Origin: Bacteroidales bacterium
Lineage (GTDB): Bacteria; Bacteroidota; Bacteroidia; Bacteroidales; Lentimicrobiaceae
DNA: 22,102 nt
Direction: 5' to 3'
Assembly: GCA_016705005.1 (NCBI GenBank)
Contig: JADIZB010000023.1
Coordinates: forward strand, 1-22,102
How positions within the stretch are numbered: the stretch's first letter is position 1; the number at the start of each line of letters is the position of its first letter. Of the stretch, positions 9,341 to 18,740 are shown in pieces. The notes below the pieces were generated by a model. That model searched no databases and had not been told where the DNA came from. It saw only the letters and a program-made list of their open reading frames with translations. Both the position numbers and the translations under genes were made by a program.

Positions 9341-10429
9341 TGAACACCTCCCCCATCCATTTCCAGATGTTCCGGTTAAACGATTCTCCCTTATTTCCCG
9401 GATAGAGGCCAATAAATGAGTTGACTGAAGGTTGACCTGGTAGGTTATGAAATCTGGTTTCAGCCTGATAAAGAAAGGCGGGCTCCGGATGAAACTGGAA
9501 TGCCATCACATGGGGATATTTTTCGTGGACTAGCGCTTCCACGACTTTTCCGTCCATGCTGGTAGCCGCAATCATCAGACCTTTTCCGATAAGGTCTGCT
9601 CCCTGGTGATGGCTGCTCAGAACATAAGGATGATCATCAGACCCTTGTAATAAATACTGCATTCTTTCGGGTAGTGTAATTTTTACCCTGTGGAAATGTC
9701 CCCAAAGCAGGTCATTGTCGGTGCCGAGATTTGTGTTGTAATTCCGGTGCCGGGCATCCGGGTCGGCCGTCAGTATCTGTTCGGCCGATTTCTGCCCATA
9801 AACCATCGAAGGGATATCCTGAACCAGTGTGCCGCCGGTGGCCACATTCAGGGTCTGCATACCCAGACAGATGCCCAGTATCCTGTAATCCGGCTTCTGC
9901 TCCAGAAGCGGAACGTAGTTTTCATCCTGATATCCGCCCAGAAGGTGAAAAAGAAAAGAGGCCTCAAAGGTGTGCCGGTTGTAATCGGTAATCTCTGTAA
10001 GTAAGCTTGTTTCCTGTCCGTAAAGCGTTGGTGGTATATCTGGCCCGCCAAAAAAGATAACACCTTCTGATCCTGAAAAAACCAGGTTAAAATCGTTGGT
10101 GCAACTGTTCCTGAGAAGACAGAATCGCCGGTCTGGTAAACACAGGCATGCAAAAACACATTGGTACGACCCGATTTCCGGATGAAGTCGGCCGATACGT
10201 TGAAATCATAGGCCTGCGAACGGCAATAAAACCCAACCAGATTATAATCGTCGGGCAGTGTGAGAATATGATTGTCGATCAGATTGAAGACCGTGCTCAG
10301 GTTATTCTCAGTCGGATTCATCAGTACAATACTCCGATGTCCCAGCGCGGCAGAAGATCCGAAATACTGCTGGGCTGAAAGCGAAATACTGAGCAGAATC
10401 AATATAAAACCGAATGCTGTTTTCTTCAT
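9336..10429 (-). CDS. Exported class-I glutamine amidotransferase-like (peptidase C26-type) protein, one frameshift
   Basis: The predicted protein is about 364 residues. It begins with a signal peptide (MKKTAFGFILILLSISLSAQ), so it should act outside the cytoplasm. The second half is a class-I glutamine-amidotransferase fold: an oxyanion-type stretch VIFFGGPDIPP, the nucleophile-elbow Cys in GICLGMQTLN, and a His-Glu pair in FQFHPEP. The complete Cys-His-Glu triad argues for hydrolase activity, as in gamma-glutamyl-gamma-aminobutyrate hydrolase relatives. The substrate is unknown. The frame breaks near 10108: adding one A on the coding strand joins TGDSVFSG to NSCTNDFNLVF and opens the whole gene. 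The ATG at 10429 is preferred over 10444 because it starts the signal peptide directly. It converges on buk, with a repeat tract between them. Confidence 0.8.
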
Positions 10430-10454
10430 TTTATTTATGTACATTAATTATATA

Positions 10455-10561
10455 CCACGCAAGGACGCAAGATTTCACTATTGTCATTCTAAACGCCAAT
10501 GGGCGAAAAGTGTTTTTCTATCTGAGTGAGAATATCTACAATAATTTGCGTCTTCGCGTGG
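10455..10561. repeat. Inverted TTGCGTC repeats in a divergent intergenic region
   Basis: ccacgcaaggacgcaa at 10455-10470 and ttgcgtcttcgcgtgg at 10546-10561 are inverted copies matching at 14 of 16 positions, about 75 bp apart. Between them is a small hairpin, cgcc-aatg-ggcg. The arms belong to the period-8 TTGCGTC family also found at 15288-15314, 18590-18618 and 19184-19245. The element lies between divergent genes, the amidotransferase-like gene and the MBL hydrolase, and is non-coding. Confidence 0.75.
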
Positions 10562-10639
10562 ATCTTTAGTGAATTGGAAAGATTTTTCTACCAACAAATT
10601 CACCCCTTCCTTTGTTTATCAGGCTAAAATACGAATTCT

Positions 10640-11479
10640 ATGCAACTTTACGCGATTCCGACCGGAAATCTGAAACTCGACGGTGGCGCCATGTTTGGCG
10701 TGGTGCCCAAATCCTTGTGGAGCAAACACTACCCGGCCGATGAAAACAACCTGATCAACCTGGCCATGCGCTGCCTGCTGGTAGTGGATGGTGATCGCAA
10801 AATTTTAATCAACAATGGCATCGGCGACAAGCAGAGTGAGAAGTTTTTCAGCCATTACGATCTGAATGGCGACGATACCCTGTTGAAATCACTTGCAGCA
10901 GTTGGTTACAAGCCCGAAGATATTACCGATATGTTCCTCACCCACCTGCACTTCGACCATGCCGGAGGAAGCGTTAAATACACGGCCGACCGCAGCGGGT
11001 TTGAAACCGTATTCCCGAATGCGACTTATTGGATCAGCGCCCCCCATTGGGAATGGGCCATGCATGCCAACCGCCGCGAAAGCGCCTCTTTTCTTAAAGA
11101 AAACATCAAACCCATCGAAGAGTGCGGAAGGCTGAAGCTGTTCGATTATCCCGGAGAGTTATTCCCCGGAATTGAGGTCAGGTTTTACAATGGCCATACC
11201 GACGGGCAGGCTATTCCCTTTATAAAATACAAGGATAAAACCATTGTGTTTACCAGCGACCTTCTGCCCACCGCGGCCCACCTGCCTCTGCCCTGGGTTA
11301 TGAGTTACGACACCCGCCCGCTGATTACCCTTGACGAGAAGGAGCTTTTTCTTGAGGAAGCCGTTGACAAAGGTTATATCCTCTTTTTCGAGCACGACCT
11401 TTATACTGAATGCTGCACGCTGGTGCGGGCGGAGAAGGGGATAAAGGTGGATAAGGTGATGAATATCAAAGATATGTGA
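10640..11479 (+). CDS. Metallo-beta-lactamase-fold hydrolase (AHL-lactonase/OPH-like branch)
   Basis: This is a cytoplasmic dinuclear-metal hydrolase of 279 residues with no signal peptide. The full metal-ligand set is visible: THLHFDHAGG gives His102, His104, Asp106 and His107, NGHTDGQ gives His186, FTSDLLP gives Asp207, and FFEHD gives His252. The start MQLYAIPTGNLKLDGGAMFG matches the branch that includes N-acyl-homoserine-lactone lactonases and methyl-parathion-hydrolase-like enzymes. That branch is functionally mixed, so a lactonase role is only a possibility. The frame is intact. Its stop lies 16 bp from the end of the convergent beta-helix gene, so the two tails are packed closely with no visible terminator between them. 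Confidence 0.85.
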   Translation: MQLYAIPTGNLKLDGGAMFGVVPKSLWSKHYPADENNLINLAMRCLLVVDGDRKILINNGIGDKQSEKFFSHYDLNGDDTLLKSLAAVGYKPEDITDMFLTHLHFDHAGGSVKYTADRSGFETVFPNATYWISAPHWEWAMHANRRESASFLKENIKPIEECGRLKLFDYPGELFPGIEVRFYNGHTDGQAIPFIKYKDKTIVFTSDLLPTAAHLPLPWVMSYDTRPLITLDEKELFLEEAVDKGYILFFEHDLYTECCTLVRAEKGIKVDKVMNIKDM

Positions 11480-11495
11480 TTCATCCGGTTCTGAA

Positions 11496-13058
11496 TCAAT
11501 AAACAACAACCTTGCGTACAACCCTGCAATGGTTGTTAAGCACCATGCTGAGCAGGTAGATGCCACCCGGCATGGCTTTCAGGTTAACCTCTGCCTGTTC
11601 CGTATTCAGGTTGTCAGAGAAATATACCAGCTCGCCGGTAACACTGAAAACGGCAACTGAATTCAGTTCAGCCCCTGTAATACGGAAAATTCCCCTTTCC
11701 GGCTGATAAACCGAAATGGTTGAATTCAACGGTTCCGGATTGATAACGCCGGTAACCGGGCTGCCCAGTTCACGCTCCCTGGCACCGAGATCGGGTGATG
11801 ATCCGGCCGGGTTCGGGCGCGGATTCATGTCAAGATCAAACAGGGGAGCAGCAAGATTGGGATAGGAGGTGATCGTGTCGATCCCCGCTCCGATGCAGGG
11901 GCTGTTGTCGGAAAGACTGTATGCAACCGTATCGGCAAACAGGGGGTTCTCCGACAGCAAAGGGCCGATGATATGTTTCGCCGCGTTGCCTGAAATGCCG
12001 GATGCTCCGTTTCTGATAAGTGAATGAATCAGGTACAAATCATTCGTAGGACCCGAAAAGGTAATTTCAGTATCACCATCCCCCCAGATGATTGAATTAT
12101 ATATACGGGCTTCAGGAACACTGATGTACAGATTACGATAAGGCCCGTTTGCGGCAATGGTCGAATTGAGGATGGTGAGTACCTGATGATCCAGGGTGCT
12201 GATTGCACCACGTGTATTTCCGGTAAATAAGCTGTTTTGAATATCCAGCCAGCCTTCATACATTGAAGTAATACCCTCTCCCTGGTTTTCCCGGAAAATG
12301 CATTCCATAACACTCAGCCCACCACCAAAGGCGCAAATGCCACCACCCGGCGATGGGGCTTCATTGGCTACAAAATCAACCTGTTGTATATGGGTGTTGC
12401 AGTTGGCTAAGCCTAACCCTCCTCCCAGATAAGCATAATTATTGAACACTTTACCCCTGATAAGATGAAGGTCGGAATCCCTTGCAAAAATGGCCCCGCC
12501 TTCCGGATTTACAGGGGGTGTTGAACACAATGCCTGGTTGTTGGAAAAAGTGAAATCAGAGATAGTAAGGTTTGAAGAATAACAGGCAATGCCACCGCCC
12601 TGAGCATACTGATTGCTACCACATTCTGCGGTGTTGTTCACAATATCTGTATGGTCTATATGAACGGTGCTGCTGTTAATCCATATCGCGGCACCTGCTA
12701 CTGCCCGTCCGTTCCTGATGGTAAAACCGCAGATGCTGGTTCCCGTTTCTGCATTATCCACAGCAATTACGCGACCTGAATTGCTGCCATTCAGGGTGGT
12801 TTGCCGGATATACGTGGTATCACCGGTTGTAAGAAACCAGGACCCCAGGGTGATACTTTTGTCTGAAACGGTCAGATGCTCGTACCACATGCCCGGGGCG
12901 ACAATGACAGAATCACCCTCTGCTGCTGCGTTGATTCCCTCCTGAATTGTCGGAAAATCAACCGGAATATGAATTTCATCAGAATAAAGGTTCCCGCAAT
13001 AGACCATTGCAATAAGAATCAGAAAAATGAAGCGGACTGATGTAATTTCCTTATTCAT
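11496..13058 (-). CDS. Secreted right-handed parallel beta-helix protein with T9SS sorting domain
   Basis: The open frame runs from 13121, but the Met at 13058 is the better start because it leads directly into MNKEITSVRFIFLILIAMVYCG, a signal-peptide-like segment. The start DEIHIPVDFPTIQEGINAAAEGDSVIVAPG is the typical entry to a pectate-lyase-like right-handed beta-helix. About ten irregular Asn-rich and Gly-rich coils follow (GFTIRNG, NNTAE, GGGIACYSS, GGGLGLANCN). The helix closes with SPCIGAG and DLGARERELG, seen in this choice-of-anchor beta-helix class. The last about 75 residues (VAVFSVTGELVYF to CRVVRKVVVY) form a Por sorting domain. It is probably a cell-surface or released carbohydrate-binding or adhesive protein. 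No catalytic residues for a lyase could be identified with confidence. Confidence 0.85.
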   Translation of the reverse strand: MNKEITSVRFIFLILIAMVYCGNLYSDEIHIPVDFPTIQEGINAAAEGDSVIVAPGMWYEHLTVSDKSITLGSWFLTTGDTTYIRQTTLNGSNSGRVIAVDNAETGTSICGFTIRNGRAVAGAAIWINSSTVHIDHTDIVNNTAECGSNQYAQGGGIACYSSNLTISDFTFSNNQALCSTPPVNPEGGAIFARDSDLHLIRGKVFNNYAYLGGGLGLANCNTHIQQVDFVANEAPSPGGGICAFGGGLSVMECIFRENQGEGITSMYEGWLDIQNSLFTGNTRGAISTLDHQVLTILNSTIAANGPYRNLYISVPEARIYNSIIWGDGDTEITFSGPTNDLYLIHSLIRNGASGISGNAAKHIIGPLLSENPLFADTVAYSLSDNSPCIGAGIDTITSYPNLAAPLFDLDMNPRPNPAGSSPDLGARERELGSPVTGVINPEPLNSTISVYQPERGIFRITGAELNSVAVFSVTGELVYFSDNLNTEQAEVNLKAMPGGIYLLSMVLNNHCRVVRKVVVY

Positions 13059-13121
13059 ACTTTTAAATTTAAATCGTTGCAAATCGGATAATAAATGAGA
13101 ATAAACGATACTATTTTTCAA

Positions 13122-13414
13122 ATAACACTATAGAGATACTTAATAGACAATCAGAAACTGGCTTACCCCTATTCAGGGCGTCTATATATTTTATTTATTT
13201 GCTTGTTATTGTCAATATATTTGATTTATTGGTTCGTCAAAATTGCAAATAATCAGCATTTCTTAATAAATAATTCCCTGAAAAGATCAGATCCGGAATT
13301 TGATTAACGGGCATACTATTTGACTCAATCCGGACATGCATATTATATATACAGGAAAATCTATATATTTACACTTGGTTCTAACTTTGATTGTTTCACC
13401 TGAAAATATAAGCC
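13122..13414. other. AT-rich divergent region between the beta-helix gene and mccB
   Basis: No gene is seen. The stretch is strongly AT-rich, with several tatata runs, and presumably holds the promoters of both divergent genes. One TAnnTTTG-like -7 box (tatatttg, 13216-13223) is present on the plus strand. The nearest upstream TTTG is only about 14 bases away instead of about 19, so the promoter call is weak. Confidence 0.3.
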
Positions 13415-15023
13415 TTGTATCGCATCGAATCAAAAACCGACATCAATTCTCCGGAATTCAGGTCGAACCTGATGACTTACCAGCAGTTGCTGAGCCAGTT
13501 TCGCCAACGCCTTTCCGCTACCATCCACGGAGCCCCGGAGGCTGCTGTTCAAAAACATAAGGAACGTGGCAAACTGCTTGCCCGAGAGCGGATTGATCTG
13601 CTGGTGGATCCCAATACACCCTTTCCTGGAGCTGTCGGCGATGGCCGCCAATGGCATTCACAACAATGAATTTCCTTCGGCAGGCATAGTCACCGGCATA
13701 GGCGTCATCCACGGCCGTGAAGCCATGATCGTGGCCAACGATGCCACCGTGAAAGGCGGAACCTATGTGGAGGAAACCATCAAGAAGCATGTGCGGGCGC
13801 AGGAAATTGCGATGGAAAATCACCTGCCCTGTGTATATATGGTGGATTCCGGCGGCGTTTTTCTGCCCGAACAGGCGAAGGTTTTCCCGGATAAATACGA
13901 TTTCGGCCGGTTTTTCTTCAACCAGGCACGCATGTCGGCCGAAGGCATTCCGCAGATTGCCATAGTGATGGGTAGCTGCACAGCCGGTGGCGCTTACGTT
14001 CCGGCAATGAGCGATGAAACCATCATCGTCCGCAACCAGGGCACCATCTTTATTGGTGGCCCTCCATTGGTAAAAGCCGCTACCGGAGAAGAAGTGACCG
14101 CCGAAGAACTGGGAGGGGCCGATGTGCATACCAGCATTTCAGGCGTTGCCGACCATCTCGCCGAGAATGATCAGCATGCCATCCGCATCTGCCGCGATAT
14201 CTTCCGTACACTGAAACCAGCCAGCCGTCAGCCGCTTGACCTCCAACCCATTGAAGAACCGTTTTACAATCCCGAAGAACTATACGGGATTGCTCCGCTC
14301 GATCTGCGCAAACCGGTTGATTCAAAGGAAATCATTGCCCGGATAGTGGACGGCAGTCGCTTCCATGAATTCAAGGCCCGCTACGCCCCCACCCTTACCA
14401 CCGGTTTCGCCCATATTATGGGTTTCCCGGTCGGGATACTGGCCAACAATGGGGTACTTTTCGGAGAAACCGCGCTGAAAGGGGCTCATTTTATTGAACT
14501 GTGCACTTCGCGCAATGTTCCCATCCTGTTTTTACAGAACATTACGGGTTTTATCGTTGGCCGTGAATATGAGCGCCGGGGCATTGCCCGCGATGGCGCC
14601 AAACTGGTGCATGCCGTGGCCAACGCCCGGGTGCCTAAGTTTACGGTGGTTTTCGGAGGCTCTTTTGGTGCCGGAAATTACGCTATGGCAGGCCGGGCCT
14701 ACGAGCCTCGTCTCCTTTTTATGTGGCCAAATGCCAAAATATCGGTGATGGGCGGCGAACAGGCTGCCGGGGTGCTGATCACCGTAAAGGAAGAACAACT
14801 GAAAGCCAAAGGCAAAACCCTGCCCGATGACGAACGCGAAGCCCTGCGACAATCCATCCTGAAAAAGTATGAGGAAGAAGGCTCGGCATACTACAGCACT
14901 GCACGGTTGTGGGACGATGGTATCATAGACCCTGTAGATACCCGGAAGATTCTGGCCATGGGCATTTCAGCTTCGATGAATAAACACTGGGAGGATACCA
15001 AGTATGGGGTGTTCCGGATGTAG
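13415..15023 (+). CDS. mccB: 3-methylcrotonyl-CoA carboxylase, carboxyltransferase (beta) subunit, one frameshift
   Basis: MccB moves the carboxyl group from biotin to 3-methylcrotonyl-CoA, making 3-methylglutaconyl-CoA in leucine breakdown. The product is about 536 residues, normal for MccB. Family signatures are HKERGKLLARERIDLLVD near the N-terminus, AANGIHNNEFPSAGIVTGIG, MGSCTAGGAYVPAMSDE, GGSFGAGNYAMAGRAYEPR and MWPNAKISVMGGEQAAGVL. The latter two fit MCC better than propionyl- or acetyl-CoA carboxylase. The frame breaks at about 13625: removing one C in ctttcctgg joins DPNTPF to LELSAMAANG. The start is taken as the TTG at 13415, because an in-frame TAA lies only two codons upstream and no ATG precedes IESKTDINSPEF. 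Either a rare TTG start or a sequence error is involved. This is the first gene of the leucine cluster. Confidence 0.92.
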
Positions 15024-15026
15024 TGA

Positions 15027-15055
15027 CGAGGGACGCTAAAAGGGGGCGAGGGACG
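15027..15055. repeat. Direct repeat CGAGGGACG after mccB
   Basis: cgagggacg occurs at 15027-15035 and again at 15047-15055, beginning 4 bases after the mccB stop. It is short and may be chance, but it sits at the head of a repeat-filled gap. Confidence 0.45.
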
Positions 15056-15069
15056 GTTGGTTAATTGCC

Positions 15070-15125
15070 GTGGTCTCGACTCCCCCGCCTCCACTTCATT
15101 TCTGCGGGGCAAGCTGTTCGACCAC
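15070..15125. repeat. 56-nt imperfect nested palindrome
   Basis: Outer arms gtggtctcga (15070-15079) and tcgaccac (15118-15125) pair with one bulge. Inner arms ccccgc and gcgggg pair inside them. The element looks like an extragenic palindromic repeat rather than a terminator, since no T-run follows on either side. It lies between mccB and the crotonase gene. Confidence 0.6.
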
Positions 15126-15131
15126 CTCAAA

Positions 15132-15167
15132 ACAAAAGGACAAGGAGAATGGGAGACAAGGGGAGAA
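15132..15167 (-). repeat. CTCC/TTGTC-family repeat (minus orientation)
   Basis: The plus strand reads ggacaaggagaatgggagac and continues with aaggggagaaagg. Its complement matches the ctccttgtcc units at 21109-21220 and the purine-rich copy at 20455-20500. It is non-coding and directly follows the 15070-15125 palindrome. Confidence 0.6.
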
Positions 15168-15287
15168 AGGAACTTCTAATGCCTAATTTATAATGTCTAA
15201 TACCAAACGGCTCATATAGAGTACCTTGAAAATAAGAATTTGTTTCTTTTTCATGACTTGAAATTTTAAAGAATTCATTGAAAACCC

Positions 15288-15330
15288 TGCGTCTTTGCGT
15301 CATTGCGTGAGACAAGTCAGAACATCAAAA
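15288..15330 (+). repeat. Period-8 TTGCGTC repeat plus leader-like segment before the crotonase gene
   Basis: Three 8-base units (cctgcgtc, tttgcgtc, attgcgtg) are followed at 15305-15330 by a segment reading gcgtgagacaagtca then gaacatcaaaa. The same cassette, with a few changes, precedes the acyl-CoA dehydrogenase at 19187-19210 and 19236-19259. It ends about 18 bases before the crotonase ATG. Confidence 0.75.
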
Positions 15331-15347
15331 CCTTCATTGAAATATTT

Positions 15348-16137
15348 ATGAATACTTACACAACCCTCGAAACCGAAATCAGTAACCAAACAGCCACTAT
15401 TTGGCTAAATCGACCGGATATCCGCAACGCCTTCAACGAAGTGATGATTGGCGAACTCATCAAAGCTTTTAATGTAGTTTCTTCGCTGGATGAAGTTCGG
15501 GTGATTGTAATGCGGGGCAGGGGCAAGTCCTTCTGCGCCGGTGCCGACCTGAACTGGATGCGCGATGTGGCAACTTACAGCTATGAGCAGAATTATAAGG
15601 AGAGCCTGCAGCTTTCTGATTGTTTCTACACCATTTACAACTGTCCAAAACCAACCATTGCGGTGGTTCACGGGGCTGCCATTGGAGGAGCCAACGGATT
15701 GCTTTCAGCCTGTGATATGGCTGTTTGCGATGATGAAACTGTTGTTTTCGCTTTCTGAAGTGAAAATAGGTATCGTTCCGGCCTGCATTTCACCCTATGT
15801 GATCAAACGGGTGGGTGAGTACGGCGCAAGGGAACTGATGCTGACCGGAAGGCGCATCAACGGAAAGGAAGCCGAACATTTCAGGCTGGTTAACAAATCA
15901 TTGCCGGCGGCTGAACTTGATGCTTACCTCAGTGATCTTATCGCCCTGCTGATGAGCAGCGGCCCCAAAGCCATGACCCAATGCAAAACCCTGATTGACC
16001 AGGTATCCAATAAAATCACCCTAGAGGAAGCCCTCCGTTACACCGCGAAAATGATTGCCGAAATCCGTGCCTCAGAAGAGGGACAGGAAGGGATGGCGGC
16101 CTTTCTCGAAAAACGGAAACCCAGATGGAATATCTAA
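15348..16137 (+). CDS. liuC: Methylglutaconyl-CoA hydratase-like enoyl-CoA hydratase (LiuC type), one frameshift
   Basis: In this cluster the enzyme should hydrate 3-methylglutaconyl-CoA to HMG-CoA. It is a crotonase-fold protein of about 262 residues, normal length. The oxyanion-hole regions are SFCAGADLNWM and AAIGGANGLLSACD. The second catalytic Glu is present in FSLSEVKIGIVPACISPYV. The first, found in GGGCEL-type hydratases, is replaced by Gly (GGANGL), which is typical of the LiuC-like branch. The frame breaks at about 15741-15747: one base too many in gttgtttt, and removing it reads DETVFSLSEVKIG. The ATG at 15348 begins MNTYTTLETEI. A longer TTG start at 15303 would translate the repeat cassette and is rejected. 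It lies between mccB and mccA. Confidence 0.88.
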
Positions 16138-16186
16138 TTTTCAATTTCTAATGCCTAAAGTACTCCTAGTAATTAAATTAGCTTAA

Positions 16187-16560
16187 TGGCAAAGAAAATT
16201 TTTAATTATGAATTAAATACGATTTACGTGAGCGGAAGCCGTTTTCGGGAAAATATTATCACATTCTGCCTTTCGTTGCCAAAGAACAGTTGATTACTGT
16301 TCCCCTGATTAATCAATTGGTAAAGTCTGGTACCAGCATTGGAGCCAATTATACAGAAGCTGATAATGCTGAAAGCGAAAGAGATTTTAAACATAAAATT
16401 GGAATATGGAAAAAGAATCAAAAGAAACTGGATTTTTTCTTAGAATGATAAAAACTGCAATTCCGGAGAAATCATTAAAAAAGTTGAGATACTTCAGCAA
16501 GAAGCCAATGAATTAAATCTGATCTTCAATGCAATCAATCACAATACTCATATTGATTAA
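16187..16560 (+). pseudogene. Degraded four-helix-bundle (23S rRNA-intervening-sequence-type) protein
   Basis: Pieces of a small four-helix-bundle protein are spread over all three frames. In order they are FRENIITFCLSLPKNS, VPLINQLVKSGTSIGANYTE with ADNAESERDFKHKIG, KESKETGFFLRMIKTAIPE, and EILQQEANELNLIFNAIN. They line up with the known family pattern (LV.SG.SIGANY.EA, then FL.MI). At least three frameshifts separate them: about 16285-16300, about 16405-16415 and about 16460-16475. The start is unclear. The number of breaks in under 400 bases is far above that of neighbouring enzyme genes, so real decay is more likely than sequencing error alone. It sits between liuC and mccA. These proteins are abundant in environmental Bacteroidetes and have no settled function. 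Confidence 0.8.
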
Positions 16561-16588
16561 TAGAAATTAGAAATTAGAAATTAGAAAT
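16561..16588. repeat. TAGAAAT heptamer, four perfect tandem copies
   Basis: tagaaat is repeated four times without change from 16561 to 16588, ending 16 bases before the mccA ATG at 16605. The same heptamer occurs at 227-244. Copy-number change here would alter the mccA leader length. Confidence 0.9.
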
Positions 16589-16604
16589 TTTTGCAATTTA
16601 AGAA

Positions 16605-18589
16605 ATGAAAACAATAAAACTCCTCATAGCCAACCGTGGTGAAATCGCTTTAAGGATTCAACGCACAGCCCGGAAAATGGGAATCAGCACCGTTGCTGTT
16701 TATTCGAAATACGATGCTGAATCAAAGCATGTGCTGAATGCGGATGAATCGGTTTTACTGAAGGGCGAAAGTCTTGCTGAAACCTATCTTAACATCGAAG
16801 CAATCATCGCGGCAGCTAAGAAAACCGGAGCCACAGCCATCCACCCCGGCTATGGTTTTCTTTCGGAGAATCCGCTGTTTTCAGAAGCCTGTGAACGGGA
16901 AGGAATTATTTTCGTGGGTCCTTCGGCTGATTCGGTCCGGGCCATGGGTAATAAAATTGCTGCCCGCGAAGTTGCTGTCAGATTAGGTGTTCCTGTTACC
17001 CCTGGCATTACCGGTTCGCCGGAAGAACTGCTGAGAAACCATGGCAATGTCGGGTTCCCGATGCTGATCAAAGCCGCTGCCGGGGGTGGAGGTAAAGGAA
17101 TGCGTATCGTCAGGACCGGAAGAACTTGGCCAGGCACTGGAAAACACTTCCCAGGAAGCCCTGAACTATTTCGGGGATGGCACCATTTACATTGAACGGT
17201 TTGTTGAAAATCCCCGGCACATTGAAGTGCAGGTTTTGGGCGACAAACATGGTAACATGGTTCACCTCTTCGAGCGGGAGTGCTCTGCGCAGCGCCGCCA
17301 CCAGAAAATCGTTGAAGAGGCTCCTTCACCGACCCTGACACCGGAAGTCCGCAGGAAAATGTGCGCTTCAGCGGTTGCACTGGCTTCATCCATCGGGTAT
17401 TACAGTGCCGGAACCATCGAATTCCTGGTCGACAGTGACCTGAATTACTATTTCCTGGAAATGAATACCCGCATCCAGGTGGAGCATCCGGTAACGGAAA
17501 TGACCACCGGCGTTGACCTGGTTGAGGAGCAGTTAAGAATTGCCACGGGCGAACCACTCCGGTTGAAGCAGGAAGAAATCAGTCAGACAGGACATTCGAT
17601 TGAATGCCGCATCTATGCCGAAGACCCGTTCAATAACTTTATGCCATCTCCCGGACAAATAAACATGTACCACGAACCCGCCGGGCAGCACATCCGGGTC
17701 GACAGCATGGAAATTGAAGAGGGAGGACTTATTCATTCATTTTTTGATCCGATGATCGGGAAACTGATCACCCGGGGCGAAAACCGGGAGGAAGCGCGAC
17801 TACGCATGATCGGTGCACTCGAAAACTATGTCGTGCAGGGCATCCGCACCAATATCTGCTTCCTCGGTGGTCTCATGCATCATCCTTCATTTCCGGCAAC
17901 ACTATTACTACCCGTTACATTGACAATCATCTTGAAGAACTTATAACCTATACCAACGAACTGAAATCCGCAATTCCGGCCGAAGTTCCCTTATTTCAGG
18001 ATCATTTTTCAGCCTGTTACTGAAAACCAGAAAAATCGGAAACATCTGGCAAACCATCGGCTACTGGCGTCATTTGCCTGAGCCCGTTGTGCTGCTTGAT
18101 GGTATAAAACAGGATATCAGGTTTATCGGCCTGAAAGGTAACGAAATGGAGTTTTCGCTGAATGGAAGAACAGGCCAGGCATCCCTTCAGGGTGACCCGG
18201 GCCGGCAGAGACTCTGGCTCGAAGGGGTTAGCCATGCAGTCTTTATTGGCCAGGATGAAAAAGGCCGGTATGCAGTTACTTATAAAGGATTTGAATTCTC
18301 TGTGGAACGTCCTGATATGGCAGGCCCGGACAATGTAAGTTTTGCGGAAACCATGGGCATGAACATTGACCCCGGAAATATTGTTTCTCCTATGCCCGGC
18401 AGGGTACTCAAAATCAACGTATCAGCCGGCGATGTAGTGAAAAAGGGGCAGGTGCTGATGGTGGTTGAAGCTATGAAAATGGAGAACAATATCCTGAGTC
18501 CTGCAGATGGTGTGGTTGATAAACTACTGGTAAAGGAAGGGGATATGGTTGACGGAAGTGCAAGGTTGGTGCATTTGGAGCATCCCTAA
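16605..18589 (+). CDS. mccA: 3-methylcrotonyl-CoA carboxylase, biotin carboxylase/carrier (alpha) subunit, about three frameshifts
   Basis: MccA carboxylates its own biotin with bicarbonate and ATP and hands the carboxyl group to MccB. The span fits about 660 residues, the usual MccA length. Domains in order are biotin carboxylase N-terminal (KLLIANRGEIALRIQRTA, HPGYGFLSENPLF), ATP-grasp (glycine loop AAAGGGGKGMR near 17074-17106; EMNTRIQVEHPVTE near 17459-17500), the C-terminal lobe to about 17880, a linker (RKIGNIWQTIGYWRH), and a biotin carrier domain. The biotinyl Lys codon is at 18476-18478 in EAMKMEN. Frames break at about 17110-17122 (one extra base), about 17890-17900 and about 17995-18010. 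After correction the linker reads TRYIDNHLEELITYTNELKSAIPAEVPLF. Single-polypeptide BC-BCCP architecture together with mccB and liuC supports MCC over propionyl-CoA carboxylase. Confidence 0.9.
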
Positions 18590-18618
18590 AGAATCACGCC
18601 AGGACGCTAAGACGCAAA
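18590..18618 (-). repeat. Period-8 TTGCGTC repeat (minus orientation) directly after mccA
   Basis: The complement reads ctttgcgtcttagcgtcctg then gcgtgatt, with 8-base spacing of gcgt. It starts immediately after the mccA stop, in the opposite orientation to the copies before liuC and the dehydrogenase. The rest of the gap up to 18740 is A-rich with no recognised feature. Confidence 0.75.
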
Positions 18619-18740
18619 GATGTTTTTCATTATTAAAAAATAGTAAGCTTTTTTTAACCGTAAAGTCAAAAAAAGAAACTCTCCATGAAGAAAAAAAACA
18701 CAAGTATAAAAACCTCTTTTATCCATTAAATCTGTTTTTT

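Noticed and set aside
13216..13223. Bacteroidetes -7 box (TAnnTTTG) as the mccB promoter
   Set aside because: The motif is present, but the upstream TTTG spacing is wrong and AT-rich DNA gives such matches by chance.
13518..14129. Minus-strand open frame of 203 codons opposite mccB
   Set aside because: It is a shadow of the carboxyltransferase gene; the His- and Gly-rich translation matches no family.
16850..17557. Minus-strand open frame of 235 codons opposite mccA
   Set aside because: It is a Pro-rich shadow of the biotin carboxylase domain with no motif or plausible start context.
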